Below, in pieces: positions 28,766-42,496 of a stretch of DNA of 64,000 nt (its first letter is position 1; the number at the start of each line of letters is the position of its first letter). The DNA is taken from NCBI GenBank assembly GCA_021018995.1, contig CM037598.1, positions 68,838,671 to 68,902,670 on the forward strand. Direction: 5' to 3'. The stretch comes from Chloranthus sessilifolius (Eukaryota > Streptophyta > Magnoliopsida > Chloranthales > Chloranthaceae). A model generated the notes under the pieces. That model saw only the letters and a program-made list of their open reading frames with translations, ran no database searches and was not told the origin of the DNA. Position numbers and translations under genes: made by a program.

Positions 28766-31700
28766 GCATGTGTCACGTTCCAGGATTCTCATTCGAGAAT
28801 TCATGTTCAAGCATTCACATTTAAGCATTCACGTTCAAGCATTCATGTTCAAGCATTCTCATTCAAGCATTGACGTTCAAGTGTTCGTGTTCAAGAATTC
28901 ATGTTCAATCATTCATGTTCAAGTATTCACGTTCATGCATTCCATTTCAAGCATTCACGTTCAAGCACTCATGTTCAAGCATTCATGTCCGTGCATTCCA
29001 GTTCAAGCATTCACGCTCAAGTATTCCTGATCAAACATTCACTTTTAAGCATTCATGTTCAAGTATTTGTGTTCAATCATTCAAGTTCAAGCATTCACAT
29101 TCATTCATGTTCAAGCAATGACGTTCAAGCATTCATTTTCGTGCATTCATTTTCAAGTAATCTTTTTCAGGAATTCACGTTCATGCATTCTGGTTCAAGC
29201 ATTCATGCTCATGCATTCACTTTCAAGCATTCCCGTTCAAACCTTCTAGTTCAAGCATTCACGTTCAAGCATTCATGTTCAAGCATTCACGTTCAAGCAT
29301 TCAGGGTCAGGCATTCGTGTTCAATCATTCCTGTTCATTCATTCATGTTCAAGTAATCTTGTTCAAGCATTCACATTCATGCATTTTGGTTCATGCATTC
29401 ATGTTCATGCATTCACTTTCAAGCATTCATGTTCAAACATTCACATTCAAGCATTCACGTTTAGGCATTCTTGTTCAAGCACTCAGGTTCAAGCAATCAT
29501 GTTCTAGCATTCACGCTCAAGCATTCATGTTCTAGCATTCACGTTCAAGCATTCTCTTTCAAGCATTCACGTTCAAGCATTCAAGTTCTAGCATTCATGC
29601 TCAAGCATTTACGTTCAAGCGTGTTACTGTTTCTCAAGCATTCACATTCAGGTATTCATGCCCAAGCAATCCCATTTAAGCAATCATGTTCAGGCATTAA
29701 CGTTCAAGCATTCAGGCTCAAGCACTCAGGTACAAGCATTCAATTTCAAACATTCACGTTCAAGCATTCTTGTTCACACATTCACGTTCAAGCATTGATG
29801 TTCATGCATTCACGTTCAAACTTTCACGTTTCAGCATTTAAGTTCTAACATTCAGGCTCAAGTATTCACGTTCCAGCATTCACGTTCATGCACACCTTCA
29901 GCCATTCATGTTCAAGCATTCACATTCAACCATTCATGTTAAAGCATTCACATTCAAGCATTCTAATTCGAGCAATCACGTTCAAGTGTGCCACTATCTA
30001 TCAAGCATTCACATTCAAGCATCCATGCTTAAGCATTCACATTCAAGGATTCAAGTTCAAGCGTTCGTGCTCAAGCATTCAAGTTCACACACACATTCAA
30101 GCATTCATGTTCAAGCATTCACGTTCAAGCATTTGTGTTAAAGCATTCACTTTCAAGCATATTTGTGTTAAAGCATTCACTTTCAAGCATTCTAGTTCTA
30201 GCAATCACGTTCAAGCGTTCCACTATCTATCAAGCATTCACGTTCAAGCATCCATGCTTAAGCATTCATATTCAAGCATTCAAGTTCAAGTGTTTGTGTT
30301 CAAGCATTCACGTTCAAGCATTCATGTTCAAGTAGTCACGTCCATGCATTCCGGTTCAAGCATTCACGTTCAAGCATTCCTGATCAAACATTCACTTTTA
30401 AGCATTTAAGTTCAAGCATTCATATTCAAACATTCAGGTTCATTCACGTTCAAGCATTCTCGTTCATTCATGTTCAAGCAATGATGTTCAAGGATTCACG
30501 TTCAAGCGACGGTGTTCAAGTATTCACGTTCAACAATGACATTAAAGCATTCATGTTCGGGCAATGGCGTTCAAGCATTCAGGTTCAAGCATTCACGTTC
30601 AAGAATTCCTGTTCAGGCATTCATGGTCAAGTAATCTTGTTCAAGCATTCACATTCATGCTTTCGAGTTCAAGCATTCACGTTCAAGCAGTCACTTTCAA
30701 GCAGTGACGTTCAAACACTCACATTCAAGCATTCAGGTTCAACATCTCACGTTCAAGCATTCCTGTTCCTGGATTCATGTTCAAGTAATCTTGTTCAAGC
30801 ATTCAAGTTCATGCATTACGGTTCAAGCATTCATGTTCACGCATTCACTTTCAAGCATTCATCTTCAAACATTCATGTTCAAGCATTCATGTTCAAGCAT
30901 TCTCGTTCACGCATTCTTGTTCAAGCATTAAGGTTCAAGCATTCACGTTCAAGCATTCATGCTCAAGAAATAATGTTTAAGCATTCAACTTCAATCGTTC
31001 ATGGTCAGGAATTTATGTACAAGCATTCACGTTCAACCATTCACATTCAACCATTCATGTTCAGGCATTCACGGTGCATTCACGTTCGAGCGTGTCACTA
31101 GCAATCAAGCATTCACGTTCATGCATTCAAGTTCTAACATTCAAATTCAAGCAATCTCGTTCAAGCATTCATTTTCAGGCATTTAGGTTCAAGCATTCAC
31201 GTTCTAGCATTGATGTTCAAGTATTAACGTTCAACCATTCAAGTTCAAGTGATCATGTTCAAGCATTCACGTTCTAGCATTAATGCTCAAGCATTTACGT
31301 TCAAGCGTGTTACTGTCTCTCAAGCATTCACTTTCAAGCATTCACGTCCAAGCAATCACGTTCAAGCATTAATGTTCAAGCATTAACGTTTAAGCATTCA
31401 AGCTCAAGCATTCAGGTACAAGCATTCATTTTCAAACATTCACGTTCAAGTAGTCATGTTCAAGCATTCTTTTTAAAGCAATGACGTTCAAGCATTCCTA
31501 TTCAAGCAATGACGTTCTAGCATTGACGTTCAAGTATTCACGTTCATGCATTCATGTTCAAGCATTCATGTTTGAGCATTTAGGTTCTAGCATTCATGTT
31601 CAAGCATTCACGTTCCAACATTCACGTTCATCTATTCATGTTAATGCACACAATCAACCATTCATGTTCACACATTCACGTACAAGCATTCATGTTCAAG

Positions 31701-34700
31701 AATTCTTCTTAAAGCAATGACGTTCAAGCATTCTTGTTCAAGCATTCTTTTTCGAGGATTCACGTTCAAGCATTCTTGTTCAAGCAAAGACTTTCAAGCA
31801 TTCACATTCAAGCATTCACGTTCATGCATTCACGTTCAAGCTTTCACAGTCCAGCATTTAGGTTCTAGCATTCAGGTTCAAGCATTCACATTCCAGCATT
31901 AACATTCATCTATTCATGTTCATGCACACATTCAACCATTCATGTTCAAGCATTCACGTTAAGGCGTTCACATTCAACCATTCATGTTAAAGCATTCACT
32001 TTGAAGCATTCTACTTGGAGCAATCATGTTCAAGTGTGCCACTATCTATCAGGCATTGACATTCAAGCATCCATGCTTAAGCATTCACATTCAAGCGATC
32101 AAGTTCAAGCGTTCGTGTTCAAGCATTCATGTTCCAACATTCACGTTCACGCACACATTCAAGCGTTCATTTTCAAGCATTCACGTTCAACCATTTGTGT
32201 TAAAGCATTCTAGTACGAGCAATCACGTTCAAGCATTCCACTATCTATCAAGCATTAACATTCAAGCATCCATGCTTAAGCATTCACATTCAAGCATTCA
32301 AGTTCAAGCGTTTGTGTTCAAGCATTCATGTTCAAACATTCATGTTCAAGTATTCATGTCCACGCATTCCAGTTCAAGCATTCACGTTCAAGCATTCTTG
32401 ATCAAACATTCACTTTTAAGCATTCAAGTTCAAGCATTCACGTTCAAGCACTTGTGCTCAAGCATTCACGTTCAAGCATTCGCGTTCATTCACGTTCAAG
32501 CAACGATGTTCAAGGATTCACATTCAAGCAACGGTGTTCAAGTATTCACGTTCAACAATGACGTTCAAGCATTCATGTTCAGGCAATGACGTTCAAGCAT
32601 TCAGGTTCAAGCATTCACGTTCAAGAATTCCTGTTCAAGTAATCTTGTTCAAGCATTCACATTCATGCTTTTTAGTTCAAGCATTAACTTTCAAGCAGTG
32701 ACATTCAAGCATTCAGGTTCAAGAACTCACGTTCAAGCATTCCTGTTCACCGATTCATGTTCAAGTAAACTTGTTCAACAACTCAAGTTCATGCATTATG
32801 GTTCAAGCATTCATGTTCATGCATTCACTTTCAAGCATTCATGTTCAAACAGTCACGTTCAAGCATTCATGTTCAAGCATTCTCGTCCAAACATTCTTGC
32901 TCAAGCATTCAGGTTCAAGTATTCACGTTCAAGCATTCATGTTCAAGAAATAATGTTTAAGCATTCACATTTAAGCAGTCAAGTTTGATCGTTCATGCTC
33001 AAGAATTTACGTACAAGCATTCACGTTCAACCATTCACATTCAACCATTCAAGTTCAAGCATTCACTTTCAAGCATTCATGATGCATTCACGTTCGAGCA
33101 TTCACATTTTACCGTGTCACTAGAATTCAACCATTCACGTTCATGCATTCAAGTTCTAACATTCACGTTCAAGTAATCTCGTTCAAGCATTCATTTTCAG
33201 GCATTTAGGTTTAAGCATCGATGTTCAAGTATTAACGTTCAAACGTTCAAGTTCAAGCGATCATGTTCAAGCATTCACGTTCTAGCATTCATGCTCAAGC
33301 ATTTGCGTTCAAGCGTGTTACTGTCTCTCAAGCATTCACTTTCAAGCATTCACATCCAAGCAATCACGTTCAAGCATTCATGTTCAAGCATTAACAATCA
33401 AGCATTTAGGCTCAAGCATTCAGGTACAAGCATTCATTTTCTAACATTCACGTTCAACTATTCATGTTCAAGTATTCTTTTTAAAGCAATGACATTCAAG
33501 CATTCACGTTCAAGCATTCCTGTTCAAGCAATGACGTTCTAGCATTCACATTCAAGCATTCACGTTCATGCATTCATGTTCAAGCATTCACGTTCGAGCA
33601 TTTAGGTTCTAGCATTCACGTTCAAGCATTCACGTTCCAGCATTCATGTTCAAGCACACAATCAATCATTCATGTTCAACCATTCACATTCAAGCGTTCA
33701 CGTTCAAGAATTCATGTTCAACCATTCATGTTAAAGCATTCACTTTTAAGCATTCTAGTTCGAGCAATCACATTCAAGTGTGCCACTATCTACCAAGCAT
33801 TCACGTTCAAGCTTCCATGCTTAAGCATACACATTCAAGCGTTCAAGTTCAAGCGTTCGTGTTCAATCATTCACGTTCAAGCATTCACGTTCCAGCATTC
33901 ACGTCCATGTATTCATGTTCACGCACACATTCAAACAATCATGTTCAAGTGTTCACGTTCAACCATTCGTGTTAAAGCATTCACTTTTAAGCATTCTAGT
34001 TCAAGCAATCACATTCAAGCGTTCCACTATCTATCAAGCATTCACGTTCAAGCATCCATGCTTAAGCATTCACATTCAAGCATTCAAGTTCAAGCGTTCC
34101 TGTTCAAGCATTCCCATTCAAGCATTCAGGTTCAAGCATTCCTATTCATGCATTCATGTTCAAGTAATCTTGTTCAGGCATTCACGTTCATGCATTCTGG
34201 TTCAAGCATTCATGTTCACGCATACACGTTCAAGCATTCACATTCAAACATTCACGTTCAAGCATTCACATTCAAGCATTCACATTCAGGCATTCTTGTT
34301 CAAGAATTCAGGTTTAACCATTCACATTCAAGCATTCATGTTCAAGTATTAATGTTCAAGCATTAACTTTCAAACATTCAAGTTCAAGCGATCATGTTCA
34401 AGCATTCACGTTCTAACATTCATGCTCAAGCGATCATGAACAGGAATGCTTGATCGTGTTACTATCTCTCAAGCATTCACGTCCAAGGAATCACGTTCAA
34501 GCATTAACGTTCAAGCATTCAGGCTCAAGAATTCAGGTACAAGCATTCATTTTCAAACATTCACGTTCAAGCATTCATGTTCAAGCATTCTTTTTAAAGC
34601 AATGACGTTCAGGCATTCACGATCAAGCATTCCTGTTCAAGCAATGACGTTCAAGCACTAACGCTCAAGCATTCACGTTCATGCATTCATGTTCAAGCAT

Positions 34701-37700
34701 TCACGTTCGAGCATTTAGGTTCTAGCATTCATGTTCAAGCATTCACGTTCAAACATTCATGTTCATCTATTCATGTTCATGCACACATTCAACCATTCAT
34801 GTTCAAGCATTCACGATCAAGCGTTCACGTTCAAGAATTCACGTTCAACCATTCGTGTTAAAGCATTCACTTTCAAGCATTCTAGTTTGAGCAATCACGC
34901 TCAAGTGTGCCACTATCAATCAAGCATTAACGTTCAAGCATCCATGCTTAAGCATTCACATTCAAGCATTCAAGTTCAAGCGTTCATGTTCAAGCATTCA
35001 CGTTCAAACATTCATGTTCCAGCATTCACGTTCATGTATTCATGTTCACGCACACATTCAACCATTCACGTTCAAGCGTTCACATTCAAGCATTCATGTT
35101 CAACCATTCGTGTTAAAGCATTAACTTTCAAGCATTCTAGTTAGAGCAATCACGTTCAAGAATTCTACTATCTATCAAACATTCACGTTCAAGCATTCAG
35201 GTTCATGCATTCACATTCAAGCATTCCTATTCATGCATTCATGTTCAAGTAATCTTGTTCAGGTATTCACGTTCATGCATTCTGGTTCAAGCATTCATGT
35301 TCACGCATACACGTTCAAGAATTCATATTCAAGCATTCACGTTCAAGCATTCACGTTCAGGCAATCTTGTTCAAGCATTTAGGTTCAAGCAATCACATTC
35401 CAACATTCACGTTCATGTATTCATGTTCATGCACACATTCAACCATTCATGTTCAAGCATTCACGTTCAAGCGTTCACGTTCAAGCATTCACATTCAACC
35501 ATTCATGTTAAAGCATTCACTTTCAAGTGTTCTAGTTCGAGCAATCACGTTCAAGTGTGCCACTATCTATCAAGCATTTACGTTCAAGCATCCATGCTTA
35601 AATCATATGCATTCAAGCGTTCAAGTTCAAGCGTTTGTGTTCAAGCATTCACGTTCCAGCATTCAAATTCATGTATTTGTGTTCACGCACACATTCAACC
35701 ATTCACATTCAAGCGTTCACGTTCAACCATTCACATTCAACCATTCGTGTTAAAGCATTCACTTTCAAGCATTCTAGTTCGAGCAATCACGTTCGAGCAT
35801 CCATGCTTAAGCATTCACATTCAAGCATTCGGGTTCACCCATTCATTTTCAAGAATTCACGTTCAAGCATTCATGTTCAAGTATTCACATCCATGCATTC
35901 CAGTTCAAGCATTCACGTTCAAGCATTCCTGATCAAACATTCACTATTAAGCATTCAAGTTCAAGCATTCACGTTCAAGCATTTCTGTTCAAGCATTCAC
36001 GTTCATTGACGTTCATCCACGTTCAAGCATTCACATTCAAGCAAAGGCATTCAAGTATTAACGGTCAACAATGACGTTCAAGCATTCATGTTCAGGCAAT
36101 GACGTTCAAGCATTCAGGTTCAAGAATTCTTATTCAGGCGTTCATGTTCAAGTAATCTTGTTAAGGCATTCACATTCATGCATTTGGGTTCAAGCATTCA
36201 CTGTCAACCAATGACGTTCAAACATTCACGTTCAAGCATTCAGTTTCAAGCACTCACGTTCAAGCATTCCTATTCATGCATTCATGTTCATGTAATCTTG
36301 TTCAAGCATTCAAGTTCATGCATTATGGTTCAAGCATTCATGTTCATGCATTCACTTTCAAGCATTTACGTTCAAACATTCACGTTCAAGCATTCATGTT
36401 CAAGCATTCCCGTTTAGGCATTCTTGTTCAAGCATTCATGTTCAAGAAATAATGTTGAAGCATTCACATTTAAGCGTTCAGGTTCGATCGTTCATGCTCA
36501 AGAATTTACATACAAGCACTCACGTTCAACCATTCACTTTCAACCATTCATGTTCAACCATTGACTTTCAAGCATTCACGATGCATTCACGTTCAAGCGT
36601 GTCACTAGCAATCAAGCATTCACATGCAAGCATTCAAGTTCTAGCATTAAAGTTCAAGCAATCTCGTTCAAGCATTCATTTTCAGGCATTTAGGTTCAAG
36701 CATTCACGTTCAAGCATTAATGTTCTAGTACACATTCAAGTATTAACGTTCAAGCATTCCTGTTCAGACATTCACTTTTAAGCATTCTAGTTCAGGCATT
36801 CACGTTCAAGCATTCATGTTCATGCATCCACGTTCAAGCATTCATGTTCATGCATTCACGTTCAAGCATTCACGCCCATTCTTGTGCAAGCAATGAAGTT
36901 CAAGCATTCACATTCTAGCAATAACATTCAAGCATTCACGTTCAAGCATTCCTGTTCAAGCATTCACTTTTAAGCATTCAAATTCAAAACATTCAAGTTA
37001 AAGCATTCATGTTTAAGAATTCACATTCAAGCATTCACGTTCGTGCAATGTAGTTCAAGCATCCAAGTTCAACAATGACTTTCAAGCATTCACGTTCAAG
37101 CATTCTTGTTCTAGCATTCTCGTTCAAGCATTCATGTTCAAGCATTCCCGTTCAAGACTTCATATTCCAGCACCTGCATTCATGTATTCATGTTCATGCA
37201 AACATTCAACCATTGATGTTCAGGCATTCACCTTCAAGCATTCAGGTTCAATCATTCATGTTAAAGCATTCACTTTCAAGCATTCTAGTTTGAGCATTCA
37301 CGTTCAAGCGTGCCACTATCTACCAAGCATTCACATTCAAACATCCATGCTTAAGCATTCACATTCAAGCATTCAAGTTCAAGCGTTCGTGTTCAAGAAT
37401 TCACGTTCAAGCATTCATGTTTAAGTATTCACGTTCATGCATTCCATTTCAAGCATTCACGTTCAAGTATTCATGTTCAAGCATTCACGTTCATGCATTC
37501 CAGTTCAAGCATTTACGTTCAAGCATTCCTGCTCAAACATTCACTTTTAAGCATTCATGTTCAAGCATTTGTGTTCAATCATTCAAGTTTAGGCATTCAC
37601 ATTCATTCATGTTCAAGCAATGAAGTTAAGCATTCACGTTCAAACAATGACGTTCAAGCATTCACGTTCAAGCATTCTTTTTCGTGCATTCATGTTCAAG

Positions 37701-40700
37701 TAATCTTATTCAGGCATTCACGTTCATGCATTCTGGTTCATGCATTCATGCTCATGCATTCACTTTGAAGAATTCACATTCAAACATTCACGTTCAAGCA
37801 TTCACGTTCAAGCATTCACGTTCAGGCATTCACGTTCAAGCATTTAGGTTCAGGCATTCACGTTCAAGCATTCCTGTTCGTGCATTTAGGATCAAGTAAA
37901 CTTGTTCAAGCATTCACGTTCATGCATTCTGGTTCATGCATTCATGTTCACGCTTTCACTTACAAGCATTCACGTTCAAACATTCACGTTCAAGCATTAA
38001 CGTTCAAGCATTCCCGTTAAGGCATTCTTGTTCAGGCATTTAGGTTCAAGCATTAACATTCAAACGTTCATGTTCAAGTGATCATGTTCAAGCATTCACG
38101 TTCTAGCATTTATTCTCAAGCATTTACATTCAAGCGTGTTACTGTCTCTCAAGCATTCACGTCCAAGCAATCACGTTCAAGCATTCATGTTCAAGCATTA
38201 ACGTTTAAGCATTTAGGCTCAAGCATTCATTTTCAAACATTCACGTTCAAGCATTCATGTTCAAGCATTCTTTTTAAAGCAATGACGTTTAAGCATTCAC
38301 GTTCAAGCAATGACGTTCAAGCATTCACGTTCAATCATTGTCGTTCATGCATTCACGTTCAATCTTTCATGTTCCATCATTTAGGTTCTAGCATTCAGGT
38401 TTAAGCATTCACATTCCAGCATTCACGTTCATGTATTCATGTTCATGCACACATTCAACCATTCATGTTGAAGCATTCACGTTCAAGTGTTCACGTTCAA
38501 CCATTCATGTTAAAGCATTCACTTTCAAGCATTCTAGTTCGAGCAACCACGTTCAAGTGCGCCACTATCTGTCAAGCATTCACGTTCAAGCATCCATGCT
38601 TAAGCATTCACATTCAAGCATTCAAGTTCAAGCGTTCGTGTTCAAGCCTTCACGTTCAAGCATTCATATTCCAGCATTCACGTTCACACACACATTCAAC
38701 CATTCACGTTCAACCATTTGTGTTAAATCATTCACTTTCAAGCATTCTAGTTCGAGCAATCACGTTCAACCGTTTCACTATCTATCAAGCATTCATGTTC
38801 AAGCATCCATGCATAAGCATTCACATTCAAGCATTCAATCTCAAACGTTTGTGTTCAAACATTCACGTTCAATCATTCATGTTCAAGTATTCACGTCCAT
38901 ACATTCTAGTTCAAGCATTCACGTTCAAGCATTATTGATCAAGCATTCACTTTTAAGCATTCAAGTTCAGGCATTCACGTTCAAGCATTTGTGTTCAAGA
39001 ATTCACGTTCATTCACGTTCAAGCAACGGTGTTCAAGTATTCACGTTCAACAATGACTTTCAGGCATTCATGTTCAGGCAATGACGTTCAAGCATTCACG
39101 TTTAAGAATTCCTGCTCAAGCATTCATGTTCAAGTAATCTTGTTCAAGCATCCACATTCATGCTTTCGAGTTCAAGCATTCACGTTCAAGCATTCACTTT
39201 GAATCAATGGCGTTCAAACACTCACGTTCAAGCATTCAGGTTTAAGTAATCTTGTTCAAGCATTCAAGTTCATGCATTATGGTTCAAGCATTCATGTTCA
39301 TGCATTTACTGTCAAGCATTCATGTTCAAACATTCACATTCAAGCATTCATGTTCAAGCATTCTCGTTCAGGCATTCTTGTTCAAGCATTCAGATTCAAG
39401 CATTCACGTTCAAGCATTCATGTTCAAGAAATAATGTTTAAGCATTCACATTTAAACAATCAAGTTCAATCGTTCATGCTCAAGAATTTACGTACAAGCA
39501 TTCACGTTCAACCATTCACATTCAACCATTCATGTTCAAGCATTCAATTTCAAGCATTCACGATGCATTCACGTTCGAGCATTCACGCTCATGCATTCAA
39601 GTTCTAACATTCACGTTCAAGCAATCTCGTTCAAGCTTTCATTTTCAGGCATTTAGGTTCAAGCATTCATGTTCTGGCACTGATGTTCAAGTATTGACGT
39701 TCAAACATTCATATTCAAGCGATCATGTTCAAGCATTCATGCTCAAGCATTTACGTTCAAGCGTGTTACTGTCTCTCAAGCATTCACTTTCAAGCATTCA
39801 CGTTGAAGCAATCATGTTCAAGCATTAACAGTCAAGCATTCACGTTGAAGCAATCACGTTCAAGCATTAACAGTCAAGCATTCAGGCTTAAGCATTTAGG
39901 TACAAGCATTCATTTTCAAACATTCATGTTCAAGTATTCAAGTTCAAGCATTCTTTTTAAAGCAATGACGTTCAAGCATTCACATTCAAGCATTCCTATT
40001 CAAGCAATGACGTTCTAGCATTCACGTTCAAGCATTCATGTTCGAGCATTTAGGTTTTAGCATTCATGTTCAAGCATTCACGTTCCAGCATTCACGTTCC
40101 AGCATTCACATTCATCTATTCATGTTCATGCATACAATCAACCATTCATGTTCAAACATTCACGTTCAAGTGTTCACGTTCAAGAATTTACGTTCAACCA
40201 TTCATGTTAAAGCATTCACTTTCAAGCATTGTAGTTCAAGCAATCACGTTCAAGTGTGCCACTATTTATCAAGCATTCACGTTCAAGCTTCCATGCTTAA
40301 GCATTCACATTCAAGCGTTCATGTTCAAGCGTTTGTGTTCAAGCATTCATGTTCCAGCATTCACATTCACGCACACATTCAACCATTCACGTTCAAGCGT
40401 TCACGTTCAACCATTTGTGTTAAATCATTCACTTTCAAGCATTCTAGTTCGAGCAATCACGTTCAAGCATTCAACTATCTATCAAGCGTTCATGTTCAAG
40501 CATCCATGCTTAAGCATTCACATTCAAGCATTCAAGTCCAAGCATTTATGTTCAAGCATTCATGTTCAAGTATTCACGTCCATGCATTCCAATTCAAGCA
40601 TTCCTGATCAAACATTAAATTAAGCATTCAAGTTCAAGCATTCACATTCAAGCATTTGTGTTCAAGCATGCACGTTCATTCACGTTTATTCACGTTCAAG

Positions 40701-40887
40701 CAATGATGTTCAAGGATTCGGGTTCAAGCAACGGTGTTCCAGTATTCACGTTCAACAATGACGTTCAAGCATTCATGTTCAGGCAATGATGTTCAAGCAT
40801 TAGGGTTCAAGCATTCACGTTCAAGAATTCCTGTTAAGGCATTCATGTTCAAGCATTCACATTCATGCTTTCGAGTTCAAGCATTCA
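28766..40887. repeat. 14-bp satellite array, ordered block II
   Basis: Same unit and same marker motifs as block I. Marker D (AAGAAATAATGTTTAAGC) is near 30965, 32945, 36445 and 39427. Marker C is near 31091, 33115 and 36600. Marker A is near 29620, 31304, 33314, 34447, 38136 and 39762. Marker B is near 29990, 32035, 33779, 34908, 35561, 37310, 38563 and 40256. Where complete, the order is D, C, A, B, with D to C about 130-170 bases, C to A about 200-225, and A to B usually 420-490. The block ends abruptly at the left end of the retroelement. Confidence 0.95.
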
Positions 40888-41278
40888 TGTAGACACCCAA
40901 ATTCGGCCCAAGGCCCGATCAATCTGTACTTTGGGAGAGATGTACTCCTGTGCTTCCAATGGCACCCTTCTGAACCCTTAGGAATCTACCTAGACCAGTA
41001 GGAATCACCCTAAGTAAGACCTTTAGAGCCATTCCCCCAATCCTTAGAAGTCACCCCTACACCCTAGAATCCCTTCCCAGACCCAACTTAAACCCTTCTG
41101 GCGGTTGATGGGAGGAGAGCTACAGAATTTCACATAGACCAGTACCATGGATGAGCCATATACCATTGGAAAGAGGACTTCTCCAGCTTTCCAACAAGCC
41201 AAAGATCACCCAATTTGGAGCTACGGTTCAAAGGTTATGGCCGTTTTAAGTTTCACATAAAATCATGAATTTTACACA

Positions 41279-41494
41279 GGCGTAGATATTACATACGCCC
41301 AACCATTTTTACCCCAGATTACTCAAGCGCATATATTATATACGCCTGCCTATTTTGGGGAAAATTTGGCCGGGCGTATATAATATATACGCCCAGTATA
41401 GGTGGGACCCACCACGGGTTTCACCTTCTCAAAACTCCCCTGATTTTGGTGAAAATTATCGTTTTAAATCAAGGCGATATATATATATACCTTG
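41279..41494. promoter_or_regulatory. Palindrome cluster 1 (in LTR U3)
   Basis: Four AT-core palindromes lie at 41279-41299, 41325-41347, 41372-41394 and 41470-41494. The third is perfect: 11-base arms GGGCGTATATA and TATATACGCCC around a single A. The cluster lies about 275-490 bases upstream of the LTR TATA box. The spacer after the first copy (ACCATTTTTACCCCAGATT) closely resembles the one in cluster 4. Regulatory function is an inference from position; the palindromes themselves are plainly visible. Confidence 0.75.
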
Positions 41495-41769
41495 ACTTAG
41501 CTATAGAATCATCGATGAGCTCGAATTTCCTCCATCTAGTTTGACCCTTTGACCATCCCCTGGGTTGAGGTGGGTGTCTTAAGATTGGTTGCACCCCCTT
41601 TGAGCTTATTGGCAACCCTTAAGTCACCCATGGTCTCACCCCATCATCCGCCATTGAAACCAGTTTCCCAAAACCCTAGGACCTTGAAAACCCAAAAAAC
41701 CTTAGATGAGGGATTACCTAATTGCTAAACCAATTAGCTCTTAAGTAAGCCCCTAACCCATCCCTTCTC

Positions 41770-41778
41770 TATAAATAG
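41770..41778 (+). promoter_or_regulatory. LTR TATA box
   Basis: TATAAATAG in the setting CTCTATAAATAGAGAGG, a good match to the plant consensus, about 880 bases into the LTR. Transcription of the element would be expected to start about 30 bases downstream, near 41800, making U3 about 0.9 kb and R-U5 about 0.7 kb. Confidence 0.75.
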
Positions 41779-42478
41779 AGAGGCCCCCCTCTTCCTTAAG
41801 GGTTGAATTTTTGTTGAAGGATTAGAGAAGTGCTTAAGAGAGAACCCTAGTGAGAGAAAATGTCAACATTTTCCAGAATTTCAGCATGCATACTTCACCT
41901 ATTTCAACCCATTTTCACCATTAGATCACTCCCTTTTGCTAAAGTCTAGCCTCTAGCTTCACTCTACACCCCCTACTTTATTGAATCCTAGCATTAGAAC
42001 CTATTTTCACACCATTTAAGCCATCGGAAGCACGCCAAAGCGAAGATCTTCTACGGTGCAACAAGGGCCCGTGAGCGCCGGCTCACCCCTCTCTTCCTCT
42101 ACCTTCTTGGTGTCTCCTCCGTCCAAGGATTCAAGCCCGTTCATTGAAAATTTTGGTTTGGCTCAAAGCTTGATAGGACCATATTGCCTTCGGGCAAGGG
42201 GAAACTCCGCCCTTTTTATTTTTATTTTTGGCCATAGATAGAGACCGCTACGTGCGGGTTGATCGGGTGCCTAAACCCTTCCCAATCGATAACCGAAGCC
42301 CCTACCCTAGAGCCTTTGGCAAAGACCGGTAAATCAGAGTCATATTTAGCACTTCGATGCTCAAAATATCGATTTGAAGGTTTCCCGGGTCACCAAAAGC
42401 TCCGGGTGGTGACTCTACATTTTATCCAAGGCGAGCGCATCGCCGCGACGGGTTCGAGAGGATCCACGGTCGCACAGA

Positions 42479-42496
42479 TGGCGACTCTGCTGGGGA
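42479..42496 (+). other. Primer-binding site (PBS)
   Basis: TGGCGACTCTGCTGGGGA, whose reverse complement ends in CCA as a tRNA 3' end must. It sits two bases after the LTR end. This 18-mer is the kind used by Ogre and other Tat elements and is usually assigned to a tRNA-Arg primer; the tRNA identity is from memory of the family and was not checked against a tRNA here. Confidence 0.88.

Larger units (their letters stand above)
40888..42476 (+). repeat. 5' long terminal repeat
   Basis: Starts TGTAGACACCC exactly where the satellite stops and ends CGCACA two bases before the primer-binding site, giving TGT...ACA ends and a length of 1589 bases. It contains four AT-core palindromes in its upstream part and a TATA box at 41770. 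The open frames at 42056-42507 span the U5 side and run across the LTR end, so they are not genes. Without the 3' LTR the age cannot be estimated. Confidence 0.88.

Noticed and set aside
424..40623. Dozens of plus-strand ORFs of 60-269 codons rich in His, Ser, Phe and Lys
   Set aside because: All read the same 14-residue cycle produced by the 14-bp satellite in any frame. There is no domain, no splice logic and no frame preference, so they are repeat artefacts.
1..40887. Array as telomeric DNA or a CRISPR array
   Set aside because: The unit TTCAAGCATTCACG is not telomere-like, and there are no unique spacers between conserved repeats. It is a eukaryotic satellite.
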